Assembly: GCA_023435725.1 (NCBI GenBank) | Contig: JAEYRD010000056.1 | Span: 70,220 to 134,219 of the forward strand | Direction: 5' to 3' | Length of the DNA stretch: 64,000 nt | DNA from: Pseudomonadota bacterium | GTDB taxonomy: Bacteria; Pseudomonadota; Alphaproteobacteria; Rhizobiales; Xanthobacteraceae | Part shown: positions 35,337-44,576 of the stretch, one piece after another | How the letters are laid out: every line of letters begins with the position of its first letter | Position numbering within the stretch: position 1 is the stretch's first letter | Position numbers and translations under genes: made by a program | Notes under the pieces: generated by a model | What the model saw: the letters and a program-made list of their open reading frames with translations, nothing else | The model's database searches: none | Told to the model about the DNA's origin: nothing

Positions 35337-36716
35337 ATGACGAAGAGTCCAACTTGGATTTCCGACTGGCGCCCCGAAGATGAGGCGTTCTGGAATGCGG
35401 GCGGTAAAACGATCGCCCGGCGTAACCTGATCTGGTCGATCGTGGCCGAGCATATCGGCTTCTCGGTGTGGCTGATCTGGAGCATCGTCACCACTAAGCT
35501 GCCGCAGGCGGGCTTCCATTACACCACCGACCAGCTGTTCCAGCTCGTCGCAGTACCGGGGCTGATCGGCGCATTGATGCGCTTTCCCTACACCTTCGCG
35601 GTCACGACTTTCGGCGGTCGTAACTGGACCATTTTCAGCGCGGCGATCCTGTTCATTCCGACGCTGTCGCTTGCCTATTTCGTCAGCCGGCCTGAAACGC
35701 CGTTCTGGCTGATGCTGCTGGTTGCATCGACCGCCGGTCTCGGCGGCGGCAACTTCGCCTCCAGCATGACCAACATCTCCTTCTTCTTCCCCGACCGGAT
35801 GAAGGGATGGGCGCTCGGCCTGAATGCAGCCGGCGGCAACATCGGCGTCTCCAGCGTGCAGCTGCTAACGCCGATCCTGATGACGCTCGCAATCATCAAC
35901 CTGTTCCAGGCGACGCCCGTCGACGGCATCTTCCTGCAGAATGCCGGCCTGATGTGGGTGCTGCCGATCGCGATCGCGGTGTTTGGCGCGGTGTTCTTCA
36001 TGAATAACCTGACCACGGCCAAGTCGTCGATCAGGAACCAGCTCGCGGTGGTCAAGCGCAAGCATACCTGGATCATGGCGTATCTCTATATCGGCACGTT
36101 TGGGTCCTTCATCGGCTACTCCGCGGCGTTTCCGCTGCTGATCAAGACGCAGTTTCCGGCGGTGACGATCTCGATCGCGTTCCTCGGACCGCTCGTCGGC
36201 TCGTTGTCGCGGCCCTTCGGCGGCTGGCTTGCCGACAGGATCGGCGGCTCGGTCATCACGTTCTGGAATTTCATCGTGATGGCGGCCGCCACCATCGGCG
36301 TGCTCTATTTCGTCGGGCAGAAGGATTTCACGGGCTTCCTGTCGATGTTCCTGATCCTGTTCGTGACGACGGGCATCGGCAACGGCTCGACCTACCGCAT
36401 GATCCCATCGATCTTCCGCGAGGAAAATTTGTTCAAGGTGCGCGGCAAGGGCGATGCAGCGCGTGCCGTTGCCTTGAAGACCGCGAGCATCGAGAGCGGT
36501 GCGGCGGTGGGCTTCATCGGCGCGGTCGGTGCCGTCGGCGGCTATCTGATCCCGAGCGGCTTCGGCAAGTCGATCGCCATGACAGGCGGGCCGCAGCTTG
36601 CGCTCGCAATCTATCTCGTCTTCTACGCCTCCTGCCTCGCACTGACCTGGTGGTTCTACCTGCGTCGCAGCCCGCAAGGTGAGGGCGCGCCAAGCCTCGC
36701 GGAGGCGCGTGTCTAG
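35337..36716 (+). CDS. narK: Nitrate/nitrite transporter NarK (MFS)
   Basis: 459 residues with about twelve helices. The nitrate-porter signature is visible in GLGGGNFASSMTNISFFFPD, RMKGWALGLNAAGGNIGVSS and the second-half GIGNGSTYRMIPSIF. It moves nitrate in and/or nitrite out across the inner membrane. In B. diazoefficiens the equivalent NarK exports nitrite made by NasC and heads the operon narK-bjgb-flp-nasC, the same order as here. The ATG is preceded by GGAAGGGA. Confidence 0.92.
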   Translation: MTKSPTWISDWRPEDEAFWNAGGKTIARRNLIWSIVAEHIGFSVWLIWSIVTTKLPQAGFHYTTDQLFQLVAVPGLIGALMRFPYTFAVTTFGGRNWTIFSAAILFIPTLSLAYFVSRPETPFWLMLLVASTAGLGGGNFASSMTNISFFFPDRMKGWALGLNAAGGNIGVSSVQLLTPILMTLAIINLFQATPVDGIFLQNAGLMWVLPIAIAVFGAVFFMNNLTTAKSSIRNQLAVVKRKHTWIMAYLYIGTFGSFIGYSAAFPLLIKTQFPAVTISIAFLGPLVGSLSRPFGGWLADRIGGSVITFWNFIVMAAATIGVLYFVGQKDFTGFLSMFLILFVTTGIGNGSTYRMIPSIFREENLFKVRGKGDAARAVALKTASIESGAAVGFIGAVGAVGGYLIPSGFGKSIAMTGGPQLALAIYLVFYASCLALTWWFYLRRSPQGEGAPSLAEARV

Positions 36717-36763
36717 AGCATGATCCGGAAAAGTGTGCAGCGATTTTCCGAGAGGAACATGCT
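36717..36763. repeat. Stem-loop repeat between narK and bjgb (GAGCATGATCCGGAAAA type)
   Basis: Nested arms AGCATG/CATGCT and CGGAAAA/TTTTCCG form a long stem-loop starting right at the narK stop codon. The sequence is of a repeat type common in rhizobial intergenic regions. In the transcript it may protect the narK end or set the ratio of narK to the downstream genes. Confidence 0.7.
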
Positions 36764-36791
36764 GCAAAAATAGGGACTTGGTACGAATCTC

Positions 36792-36817
36792 GCTTCTCCC
36801 CATACGCGGGGAGAAGC
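36792..36817. repeat. Perfect 10-bp stem hairpin upstream of bjgb
   Basis: GCTTCTCCCC-atacgc-GGGGAGAAGC is a perfect inverted repeat and resembles the core of the CTCTCCCCGC repeats at 42401 and 58690. It sits about 75 bases before the bjgb ATG, inside the same operon. Confidence 0.62.
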
Positions 36818-36893
36818 ATTGCCCGACAGTTTGACCATGAACCTGGTTCGCAATGGCGCGCACCAAGGCAAACCCAACAGGCAGGAGAATATC

Positions 36894-37322
36894 ATGACGC
36901 CAGAACAGATCGCCCTCGTCCAGCAGAGCTTTTCCAAGGTCGCGCCGATTTCGGAAGCGGCTTCGGTACTATTCTACGATCGGCTGTTCGAGGTGGCGCC
37001 GTCCGTGCGGGCGATGTTTCCCGAGGACATGACCGAACAGCGCAAGAAGCTGATGGGCGTGCTGGCCGCCGTCGTTAATGGACTGTCGAACCTGGACTCG
37101 ATTCTTCCCACGGCCGCCGCGCTCGCCAAGCGTCACGTCGCCTACGGTACCAAGGCCGAGCACTACCCGGTGGTCGGCGCGACCTTGCTGTGGACGCTGG
37201 AGAAGGGGCTTGGCGAAGCCTGGACGCCCGAGCTGGCAAAGGCCTGGACCGACGCTTACGGCGTGCTGTCCGGCTACATGATTTCCGAGGCCTACGGCGC
37301 GCAGCCGCAGGCTGCCGAATAG
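36894..37322 (+). CDS. bjgb: Single-domain haemoglobin Bjgb
   Basis: 142 residues, the size of a bacterial single-domain globin. The proximal haem histidine is in RHVAYGTKAEHY, and a B10-type tyrosine occurs in SVLFYDRLFEVAP. The protein matches the globin part of flavohaemoglobins (YPVVGATLLWTLEKGLGEAW). In B. diazoefficiens Bjgb binds and removes nitric oxide made during nitrate assimilation, working with Flp. The start has GGAG; the open frame extends to 36819. The gap to flp is 11 bases. Confidence 0.92.
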   Translation: MTPEQIALVQQSFSKVAPISEAASVLFYDRLFEVAPSVRAMFPEDMTEQRKKLMGVLAAVVNGLSNLDSILPTAAALAKRHVAYGTKAEHYPVVGATLLWTLEKGLGEAWTPELAKAWTDAYGVLSGYMISEAYGAQPQAAE

Positions 37323-37333
37323 GAGAACGCGTT

Positions 37334-38551
37334 GTGAGCGAACCGCTGGTCATCGTCGGTAACGGTATGGCGGCTGCGCGTCTAGTCGATGAACTCGCCA
37401 AGACCGCACTCGGCCGCTACGCGGTTGCCGTGATCGGCGATGAGCCGCGGCTCGCTTACAATCGCGTGCTGCTCTCGTCCGTGCTGGCCGGCGAGACCGC
37501 CTCGCACGAGATCGAGCTGCGGCCGGCCGACTGGTGGCGCCATCGCGGCGTCACCGTGCGCTACGGCTATCGCGTCACCGAGATCGACACCGGCCGCCGC
37601 GAGCTGAAGATCGCGGGCGAGGAGAGCATGGAATATTCCAAGCTGGTGCTTGCCACCGGCTCGACGCCGTTGCGGCTGAACGTATCAGGCGCCGATCTCG
37701 CCGGCGTGCATACTTTCCGCGATACCCGCGATGTCGATCTGCTGCTGACGCTTGCGGCAGCGAAGAAACGCGTCGTCGTGGTCGGCGGCGGCCTGCTCGG
37801 TCTCGAAGCGGCCTACGGCCTCGCCAAGGCCGGCGCGCCGGTGACACTGCTGCATCTGATGGACCGCTTGATGGAGCGCCAGCTCGATCTGCCTGCGGCC
37901 GATCTGCTCAAGACGCTGGTCGAACGCAAGGGCATCCGCATCCTGCTCAAGGCGTCGACGGCCCGCATTCATGGCGAGGGCCATGTCGAAGCGGTCGAAC
38001 TCGCTGACGGTACCCGCATCGAGGCCGATGCGGTGATCTTTGCTGCCGGCATCAGGCCCAACATTGGGCTGGCCAAGGACGCCGGCATCGCGGTCAACCG
38101 TGGCATTGTCGTCAATGACGTGATGCAGACGGCTTCGCCCGACATCTACGCGCTCGGCGAATGCGCCGAGCATCGCGGCACCTGCTATGGCCTCGTCGAG
38201 CCAGCCTACGAGCAGGCGCGGGTGCTTGCGCGGCATCTCTCCGGCCGTGCCGCCGCTTACCAGGGGAGCGTGGTCTCGACCAATCTGAAGGTATCAGGCG
38301 TCAGCGTGTTCTCGGCCGGCGACTTCATGGGCGGGGAGGGCAGCGAGAGCCTCGTGCTCACCGACCGCAGGCGCGGCACTTACAAGAAGCTCGTCATCGC
38401 CGACGGCCGGCTCACTGGCGCTGTGCTGATTGGCGATACCGTCGATGCGCTCTGGTATCTCGAGCTGATCCGCAATCGTGAGAAAGTGACGGCGATCCGC
38501 AGCGACATGATGTTCGGCCGCGCGTCTCCGCGTCCATCCAAGGCGGCTTGA
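37334..38551 (+). CDS. flp: FAD-dependent NAD(P)H oxidoreductase Flp (NirB-type reductase domain)
   Basis: 405 residues. Two dinucleotide folds are seen: VIVGNGMAAARLVDELA at the start for FAD and VVVVGGGLLGLEAAYGLAKA near residue 155 for NAD(P)H. PDIYALGECAEHRGTCYGLV is the typical FAD-contact block near the end. The sequence resembles the electron-input part of NirB/NasB and rubredoxin reductases. In B. diazoefficiens Flp supplies electrons to NasC and Bjgb. The GTG start is preceded by GGAG. It ends one base before the nasC ATG, so translation is tightly linked. Confidence 0.9.
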   Translation: MSEPLVIVGNGMAAARLVDELAKTALGRYAVAVIGDEPRLAYNRVLLSSVLAGETASHEIELRPADWWRHRGVTVRYGYRVTEIDTGRRELKIAGEESMEYSKLVLATGSTPLRLNVSGADLAGVHTFRDTRDVDLLLTLAAAKKRVVVVGGGLLGLEAAYGLAKAGAPVTLLHLMDRLMERQLDLPAADLLKTLVERKGIRILLKASTARIHGEGHVEAVELADGTRIEADAVIFAAGIRPNIGLAKDAGIAVNRGIVVNDVMQTASPDIYALGECAEHRGTCYGLVEPAYEQARVLARHLSGRAAAYQGSVVSTNLKVSGVSVFSAGDFMGGEGSESLVLTDRRRGTYKKLVIADGRLTGAVLIGDTVDALWYLELIRNREKVTAIRSDMMFGRASPRPSKAA

Positions 38552-38552
38552 T

Positions 38553-41255
38553 ATGACGGCGATCGACCCGACGCTCCGCACGACGCGAACGACCTGCCCC
38601 TATTGCGGCGTCGGCTGCGGCGTGCTCGCGATGCCCGACGGCAAAGGCGGCGCGGCGATTGCCGGCGACCCGGATCATCCCGCCAATTTCGGCCGGCTGT
38701 GCTCGAAGGGCTCCGCGCTCGGCGAGACCGTCGGGCTCGAAAGCCGGCTGCTCTATCCGATGATCCGCTGCAAGGGCGTGCTGGAGCGCGTTGCCTGGAG
38801 CGATGCGCTCGATCACGTCGCGCATCGCATGCAGCATATCATCGCCCGCGACGGTGCGGATGCGGTGGCGTTCTATCTCTCCGGCCAGCTGCTCACCGAG
38901 GACTATTACGTCGCGAACAAGCTGATGAAGGGCTTTGTCGGCACCGCCAATGTCGACACCAATTCGCGGCTATGCATGTCGTCCTCGGTCGCCGGCCATC
39001 GCCGCGCCTTCGGCGCCGACACCGTGCCCGGCTGCTACGAGGATCTCGACCAGGCCGATCTGCTGGTCTTCGTCGGCTCGAATGCCGCCTGGTGCCACCC
39101 CGTGCTGTTCCAGCGCATGCTCAGGAACCGGCAGGAGCGCGGCGCGCGCATGATCGTGATCGATCCCCGCCGCACCGACACCGCAAGCGACGTCGATCTG
39201 TTCCTCGGCCTCAAGCTGGGCACCGACACCGCGCTGTTCTCCGGCCTGTTCGTCCATCTCGCCGACAACGGGGCGCTGGACCGGGATTACATCGCGCAGA
39301 ACACTGGCGGATTCGACGACGCACTGGCGCGCGCACGCAACATCGCCGGCAGCGTCACCGCGACCGCGCTGGCCACGGGCCTCTCCGAGCAGGATGTTGC
39401 CACCTTCTTCAAGATGTTCCGCGACACGCCGCGTGTCGTCACGCTCTATTCGCAGGGCGTCAACCAGTCGGCGCAGGGCACCGACAAGGTCAACGCGATC
39501 CTGAACTGCCATCTTGCCACCGGCCGCATCGGTAAGCCCGGCGCCTCGCCGTTCTCGTTGACCGGGCAGCCCAATGCGATGGGCGGCCGCGAGGTCGGCG
39601 GTCTCGCCAACCAGCTCGCCGCGCACATGAACTTCACGCCGCCTGACATCGATCGTGTCAGGCGGTTCTGGAAGGCGCCGCGCATCGCCACCCATGAGGG
39701 GCTCAAGGCGGTGCAGCTGTTCGAGGCGATCAGCCGCGGCGAGGTCAAGGCGCTCTGGGTGATGGGCACCAACCCTGCGGTGTCGCTGCCCGATGCAGAC
39801 TTCGTACGCGAGGCGCTGAAGAAGCTCGAGCTGTTCGTGGTCTCCGAGAACGTGCTCTCCAACGACACGGTGGAGGCGGGGCCGCATGTGTTGCTGCCCG
39901 CGCTCGCTTGGGGCGAGAAGTCGGGTACGGTGACCAACTCGGAACGGCGCATCTCGCGGCAGCGCTCATTCCTGCCGGCGCCGGGCGAGGCGCGGCCGGA
40001 CTGGTGGATCGTGAGCGAGACCGCCAAGCGTCTCGGCTTCGGCGACGGTTTCAATTACAAATCCGCCGCCGATATTTTCCGGGAGCACGCCGCGCTCTCG
40101 GCTTTCGAGAACAACGGCAGCCGCGATTTTGATATCGGCGCACTGACTGGGCTGTCCGACGAGGCGTTTGATGAGCTAAAGCCCGTGCAGTGGCCCGCGC
40201 GCAAAGGCGCGGCGCCCGGCGAGCGTTTTTTTGCGAACGGCGGCTTCTTCACCAATGACGGCAAGGGCCGCTTCGTCGCTCCGGAGGTGCCGTCACTGCG
40301 CGGCGAGATCGGGCCGTCGCGTCCACTGCGGCTCAACACCGGACGCATCCGCGATCAGTGGCACACCATGACGCGCACGGGCCTGAGCCCGCGGCTGGGT
40401 GCTCATCTGCCCGAGCCGTTCGTCGAGATTCACCCTGACGACGCCAGCAAATACGGCATCGTCCATGACGGCTTTGCGCGCGTTACCACCGACTATGGCC
40501 AGTGCACCCTGAAGGCCGTCGTGAGCGAGCGGCAACAGCGCGGCACGCTGTTCGCGCCGATCCACTGGAGCGCGATGAATGCCTCGCACGGCCGCGTCGG
40601 CGCACTGGTTGCACCATTCACCGATCCGTTCTCGGGCCAGCCGGAGTCGAAGGCGACACCGGCCGCGATCTCGCCCTATGAATACGTTTTTCGAGGCTTC
40701 GCGCTGTCGCGCAAGCAGCTGGATCTGCCGCAAAACTTGTTGTGGACCCGTGTCACGATCGCGGACGGCTTCGGCTATCTCTTCGCCGACAATGCGGATC
40801 TTTCGCGCTGGCCAGCCTGGCTCGATGGTGTCGCCGGCGAGGATGTCGCCGAATATCGCGACTTCGGCGGTGGCGTCTACCGCGCTGCGTCGTTTGAGGG
40901 CGATCGCATCGAGACCTGCCTGTTCGTCGGTCCCGCGCATGATGCCGGCGACTGGGAGGTGGTGAAGAGTCTGTTCGTGGCCTACCTCGTCACCGACGAG
41001 CAGCGCCGCATGCTGCTGTCGGGGAAGTCCGGCGAAGGCGACGCCTCGACCGGGCCGATCGTCTGCGCCTGCTTCGGCGTCGGCCGCGGCACGATTTGCG
41101 ACACGATCGCCGCCGGCGCGCGCACGGCGGCCGAGATCGGCGCCAAGCTCAAGGCCGGCACCAATTGCGGTTCCTGCATCCCCGAGTTGAAGCGCCTGAT
41201 CGCGCAGACCGAGGCGCCGGCGAAGCAGGCCAAGCTCGCAGGTGCGGCGGGGTAG
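38553..41255 (+). CDS. nasC: Assimilatory nitrate reductase catalytic subunit
   Basis: 900 residues. A [4Fe-4S] site lies at Cys15, Cys18, Cys22 and Cys50. The molybdopterin-binding body follows (VDTNSRLCMSSSVAGHRRAF, GSNAAWCHPVLFQRM, SPFSLTGQPNAMGGREVGGL), and the dinucleotide-binding C-terminal domain includes RIRDQWHTMTRTGLSPRL. The last 65 residues hold a BFD-type [2Fe-2S] domain (VCACFGVGRGTICDTI, then GTNCGSCIPELKRLI). It reduces nitrate to nitrite in the cytoplasm with electrons probably from Flp. No nitrite reductase gene follows, so this step is encoded elsewhere. Confidence 0.94.
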   Translation: MTAIDPTLRTTRTTCPYCGVGCGVLAMPDGKGGAAIAGDPDHPANFGRLCSKGSALGETVGLESRLLYPMIRCKGVLERVAWSDALDHVAHRMQHIIARDGADAVAFYLSGQLLTEDYYVANKLMKGFVGTANVDTNSRLCMSSSVAGHRRAFGADTVPGCYEDLDQADLLVFVGSNAAWCHPVLFQRMLRNRQERGARMIVIDPRRTDTASDVDLFLGLKLGTDTALFSGLFVHLADNGALDRDYIAQNTGGFDDALARARNIAGSVTATALATGLSEQDVATFFKMFRDTPRVVTLYSQGVNQSAQGTDKVNAILNCHLATGRIGKPGASPFSLTGQPNAMGGREVGGLANQLAAHMNFTPPDIDRVRRFWKAPRIATHEGLKAVQLFEAISRGEVKALWVMGTNPAVSLPDADFVREALKKLELFVVSENVLSNDTVEAGPHVLLPALAWGEKSGTVTNSERRISRQRSFLPAPGEARPDWWIVSETAKRLGFGDGFNYKSAADIFREHAALSAFENNGSRDFDIGALTGLSDEAFDELKPVQWPARKGAAPGERFFANGGFFTNDGKGRFVAPEVPSLRGEIGPSRPLRLNTGRIRDQWHTMTRTGLSPRLGAHLPEPFVEIHPDDASKYGIVHDGFARVTTDYGQCTLKAVVSERQQRGTLFAPIHWSAMNASHGRVGALVAPFTDPFSGQPESKATPAAISPYEYVFRGFALSRKQLDLPQNLLWTRVTIADGFGYLFADNADLSRWPAWLDGVAGEDVAEYRDFGGGVYRAASFEGDRIETCLFVGPAHDAGDWEVVKSLFVAYLVTDEQRRMLLSGKSGEGDASTGPIVCACFGVGRGTICDTIAAGARTAAEIGAKLKAGTNCGSCIPELKRLIAQTEAPAKQAKLAGAAG

Positions 41256-41271
41256 TCGCCGCTCTGTCCAT

Positions 41272-41346
41272 CGTCATTGCGAGCGAAGCAATCCAGAGTT
41301 CCTCGACGATGACAATCCGGATTGCTTCGCTACGCTCGCAATGACG
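41272..41346. repeat. Palindromic intergenic repeat, family A, copy 4
   Basis: A shorter copy (about 75 bp) with the arms CGTCATTGCGAGCGAAGCAA and GCTTCGCTACGCTCGCAATG. It lies just after nasC and may end or protect the nitrate operon message. Confidence 0.8.
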
Positions 41347-41492
41347 ATGTTGACGCAGTTGTGCGCGACACCCCTCCATGGGCATCCTGGGCCAGGCTTG
41401 GCGCCAACGCAGCCATGTCCTCCGCACCAATCGACGGGGCCTCCTTTGTGCCCTATGTTGCCGCGCTCTTCCCTTCAACACCCGTAAAAACA

Positions 41493-42392
41493 ATGATGTA
41501 CCTGGAAACGCCGCCGCGCCTGATCGAAACCAAGATTTTCTCCGCCATGCCCGACAAATTCCGCCGCAAGGGCGTGCGGACCGATTGGGCCGATGCCAAC
41601 CGGCCGGGTGTGCCGACCGATAGCTTCATCGAGGGGCCGTCGTTCGACAGGGACGGCAATCTCTACATCGTTGACATTCCCTTCGGTCGCATCTTTCGCA
41701 TTGTGCCCGACGGCGAGTGGTCGCTGGTGATCGAGTATGAGGGATGGCCGAACGGGCTGAAGATCGCGGCCGACGGCCGCATCCTGGTCGCCGACTACAT
41801 GCACGGCATCATGGAGCTCGATGCCGGGGCCGGCCGCATCAAGCCGGTGCTGACATCGCGCAACTCGGAATCCTTCCGCGGCTGCAATGACCTGCATCTG
41901 GCTTCCAACGGCGACATCTATTTCACCGATCAGGGCCAGACCGGCCTGCACGATCCGAGCGGTCGGGTTTATCGGCTGGCACCGAACGGAAGGCTCGATT
42001 GCCTGATCGATACCGGCATCAGTCCGAATGGCCTGGTGCTCGACCAGACTGAAACGGTGTTGTTCGTCGCGATGACGCGCGACAATGCGGTGTGGAGGTT
42101 ACCGTTCATGACGGATGGCAGCGTGTCGAAGGTCGGCCGCTTCTGCTCGCTGTTCGGCACGTCAGGCCCCGATGGCATGACGATGGATGCAAATGGTCGT
42201 TTGTTCGTCGGACACGCCTCGCTCGGCCATGTCTTCGTCTTTGCGCCGAACGGCGAGTTGATCGCGCGGGTCAAGTCGTGCGCGGGGCCGAACTGCACCA
42301 ATGTCGCCATCGGTGGCGCGAAGAAAGACCGGCTCTATATCACGGAGTCTGCGACCGGCAGCGTGCTGGTCGCAGATGTCGGCGGATTGTAG
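41493..42392 (+). CDS. SMP-30/gluconolactonase-family protein
   Basis: 299 residues of a six-bladed beta-propeller. Marks are FIEGPSFDRDGNLYIVDIPF, GWPNGLKIAADGRILVADYM, SFRGCNDLHLASNGDIYFTDQGQ and SPNGLVLDQTETVLFVA, containing the usual Glu, Asn and Asp metal ligands. The family hydrolyses sugar lactones or other lactones with a divalent metal. The start is uncertain: ATG 41493 fits the family length, but the frame is open to 41322 with another ATG at 41415, and no clear ribosome site is seen. It does not seem linked to the nitrate operon. Confidence 0.8.
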   Translation: MMYLETPPRLIETKIFSAMPDKFRRKGVRTDWADANRPGVPTDSFIEGPSFDRDGNLYIVDIPFGRIFRIVPDGEWSLVIEYEGWPNGLKIAADGRILVADYMHGIMELDAGAGRIKPVLTSRNSESFRGCNDLHLASNGDIYFTDQGQTGLHDPSGRVYRLAPNGRLDCLIDTGISPNGLVLDQTETVLFVAMTRDNAVWRLPFMTDGSVSKVGRFCSLFGTSGPDGMTMDANGRLFVGHASLGHVFVFAPNGELIARVKSCAGPNCTNVAIGGAKKDRLYITESATGSVLVADVGGL

Positions 42393-42400
42393 CCTCTTCG

Positions 42401-42530
42401 CCTCTCCCCGCGTGCGGGGAGAGGCCGACGCGCGAAGCGCGGCGGGTGAGGGGGAGTCTCCGCGAATGCGACTGCCAGCGTTGTTGCGGAAGCGGCCCCT
42501 CACCCCACAGGAACGGGGAAGAGGGAGAAC
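42401..42530. repeat. Palindromic intergenic repeat, family B (CTCTCCCCGC type), copy 1
   Basis: Starts with a perfect hairpin (CCTCTCCCCGC-gt-GCGGGGAGAGG, 42401-42424) and continues with GCGAAGCGCGGCGGGTGAGG and a complementary CCCCTCACCCCAC with a second GGGGAAGAGGG arm. Similar sequences stand at 54890 and 58690, and hairpin cores at 36792. It lies between two genes on the same strand. Confidence 0.75.
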
Positions 42531-42546
42531 AGACATCGGAGCAGAC

Positions 42547-43386
42547 ATGAACACAAAATCCTTTGGCAAGACCGGCGCAAACGTCTCCGTCATCGGGCAG
42601 GGCACCTGGTACCTCGACCATGGTGATCGCAGGCGCGCGATCGCGGCGCTTCAGCATGGGCTCGATCTCGGCATGACGCACATCGACACCGCCGAGATGT
42701 ACGGCGATGCCGAACTCGTCATTGCCGATGCGATCGCGGGCCGTCGCGATGAGGTGTTTCTTGTCTCAAAGGTGCTGCCGAGCAACGCTTCGCGCCGCGG
42801 TACCATCACCGCCTGCGAGCGCTCGCTGAAGCGGCTCAAGACCGATCGGCTCGACTGTTATCTCCTGCACTGGCGTGGCTCCTATCCGCTGGAAGACACC
42901 GTCGCGGCGTTCGAGGATCTGGTGAAGGCCGGCAAGATCAAATCCTGGGGCGTCTCCAATTTCGACGCGGACGATCTCGACGAAATTCTCGACGTCGCCG
43001 GCGAGGGCAGGATCGCCTGCAATCAGGTGCTCTATCATCTCAAGGAGCGCGCGATCGAGCATGCGGTGATTCCGTGGTGCGATCAGCATGGTGTCGCGGT
43101 GGTCGCCTATTCGCCGTTCGGCCATGACGATTTTCCTGCAAGCGGCAGCAAGGGCGGCGCGGTGCTGGCGTGCATTGCGGACGCGCGTCGCGTGACACCG
43201 CGGCAGGTCGCGCTGAGCTTCCTCACCCGTGCAACTACGGTGTTCGCGATCCCGAAGGCCTCATCCGCGGAGCACGCCGGTGAAAATGCGGCCGCCGGTG
43301 ATCTCGTGCTGACGAAAGAGGAGATTGTTGCGCTGGATGCGGCGTTTCCGCGCGGTTCAAGGCCGCGCGGCCTGCCCATGCTGTAG
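42547..43386 (+). CDS. Aldo/keto reductase
   Basis: 279 residues. The catalytic tetrad region is visible: HIDTAEMYGDAELV (Asp and Tyr), VSKVLPSNASRRG (Lys), and DCYLLHWRGSYPLEDTV (His). The C-terminal NADPH site is AIPKASSAEHAGENAAA. The enzyme reduces aldehydes or ketones; the physiological substrate is unknown. The start has CGGAG at five bases; the frame continues upstream through the repeat to 42301. Confidence 0.86.
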   Translation: MNTKSFGKTGANVSVIGQGTWYLDHGDRRRAIAALQHGLDLGMTHIDTAEMYGDAELVIADAIAGRRDEVFLVSKVLPSNASRRGTITACERSLKRLKTDRLDCYLLHWRGSYPLEDTVAAFEDLVKAGKIKSWGVSNFDADDLDEILDVAGEGRIACNQVLYHLKERAIEHAVIPWCDQHGVAVVAYSPFGHDDFPASGSKGGAVLACIADARRVTPRQVALSFLTRATTVFAIPKASSAEHAGENAAAGDLVLTKEEIVALDAAFPRGSRPRGLPML

Positions 43387-43575
43387 TGCACAAACGCTCA
43401 TTATTAATGGAATATTGACGCGCGCGGCGATCGGCGCATATCGGCATCCTGTTTTCGGAAGTTGTGAACGCGGCGCAATTGTCGTTTTTTACGATCGTTC
43501 TCGATTCGCATTTTGCCCGGGTTCCCAGCCGTGACACCGCCGCCCGCCGTAGCCGCAAGGCTCGACAGTATTCCC

Positions 43576-44517
43576 ATGCCCGTGCCGGAGAAGAAGCAGG
43601 AGGCGCGACGCGCGCCTGCCCGCGTCGATCATCCTTTCAAGGGCATCGCGCTGGTGTTGTTGTCGACGGTGTTTCTCGGCTGCTCCGACGTTACCGCGAA
43701 ATATCTGTCGTCGAGCCTGCCGTCGATCGAGATCACCTGGATCCGCTTCATGATCTTCGCGCTGATGTTCACGCCGGTCATGCTGCCGGGCTCGCCGCTC
43801 CATGCGATGCACACCGAACGGCTCGGCTTGCAGCTGATGCGCGGCGTCGCACTGCTCGGCTCCTCGCTGTTCTTCATCTCCGGCCTGCGCTTCCTCCCCA
43901 TCGCGGAAGCCTCCGCCACCGGCTTCGTCTCGCCGCTGTTCGTGACCGCCCTGTCAATCGTCTTCCTGAGCGAGAAGGTGGGCATGCGCCGCTGGATCGC
44001 CACCGCGATCGGCCTGATCGGCGTGATGATCATCCTGCGGCCGGGCTCGAGCGCGTTCCACGTCGCAGCGTTCTTCCCGATTATCTCGGCATTCTGCTGG
44101 GCTGCCGCGTTGATCCTGACGCGCATGATGAGCGGGCGTGAAGCCGTCCTCACCACGATGGCCTATTCGGCGCTCACGGGCGTTGCGATCCTCACCTTGA
44201 TGGTGCCGTTCGTCTGGGTGATGCCGACCTGGACCGCGATCGGTCTCGGCATCGTGATCGGTGTTGCCTCGACTGTCGGCCAGTGGATCATCGTGCTGGC
44301 TTACCGCTACGGCGATGCCTCGGTGCTGGCGCCGTTCTCCTACATGCAGCTGCTCTGGGTCAGCATTTTGGGCTTCTTCCTGTTCGGCGAAATGCCCGAC
44401 GTCTGGACCGTCACCGGTGCGGCCTTCATCGTCGCCAGCGGCCTCTACATCGCCCATCGCGAGCGCATCCGCCGCGTCCGGATTCTGGTGCTGGAAGAGC
44501 GTTCTCCGAACCCCTGA
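43576..44517 (+). CDS. DMT/EamA-family membrane transporter
   Basis: About 313 residues with ten hydrophobic segments in two EamA repeats (first FKGIALVLLSTVFLGCSDVT, second around FFPIISAFCWAAALILTRMM). The last helix is followed by a basic tail (HRERIRRVRI). Such proteins export amino acids or other metabolites. The start is uncertain: ATG 43576 is used, but a GTG at 43531 and a TTG at 43513 are in frame, and none has a strong ribosome site. Confidence 0.83.
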   Translation: MPVPEKKQEARRAPARVDHPFKGIALVLLSTVFLGCSDVTAKYLSSSLPSIEITWIRFMIFALMFTPVMLPGSPLHAMHTERLGLQLMRGVALLGSSLFFISGLRFLPIAEASATGFVSPLFVTALSIVFLSEKVGMRRWIATAIGLIGVMIILRPGSSAFHVAAFFPIISAFCWAAALILTRMMSGREAVLTTMAYSALTGVAILTLMVPFVWVMPTWTAIGLGIVIGVASTVGQWIIVLAYRYGDASVLAPFSYMQLLWVSILGFFLFGEMPDVWTVTGAAFIVASGLYIAHRERIRRVRILVLEERSPNP

Positions 44518-44576
44518 CGCAATACTGACGTCCCGCTTCGTGCTATCAACGGCTCCAACAACATGGGAGGGGCCGG

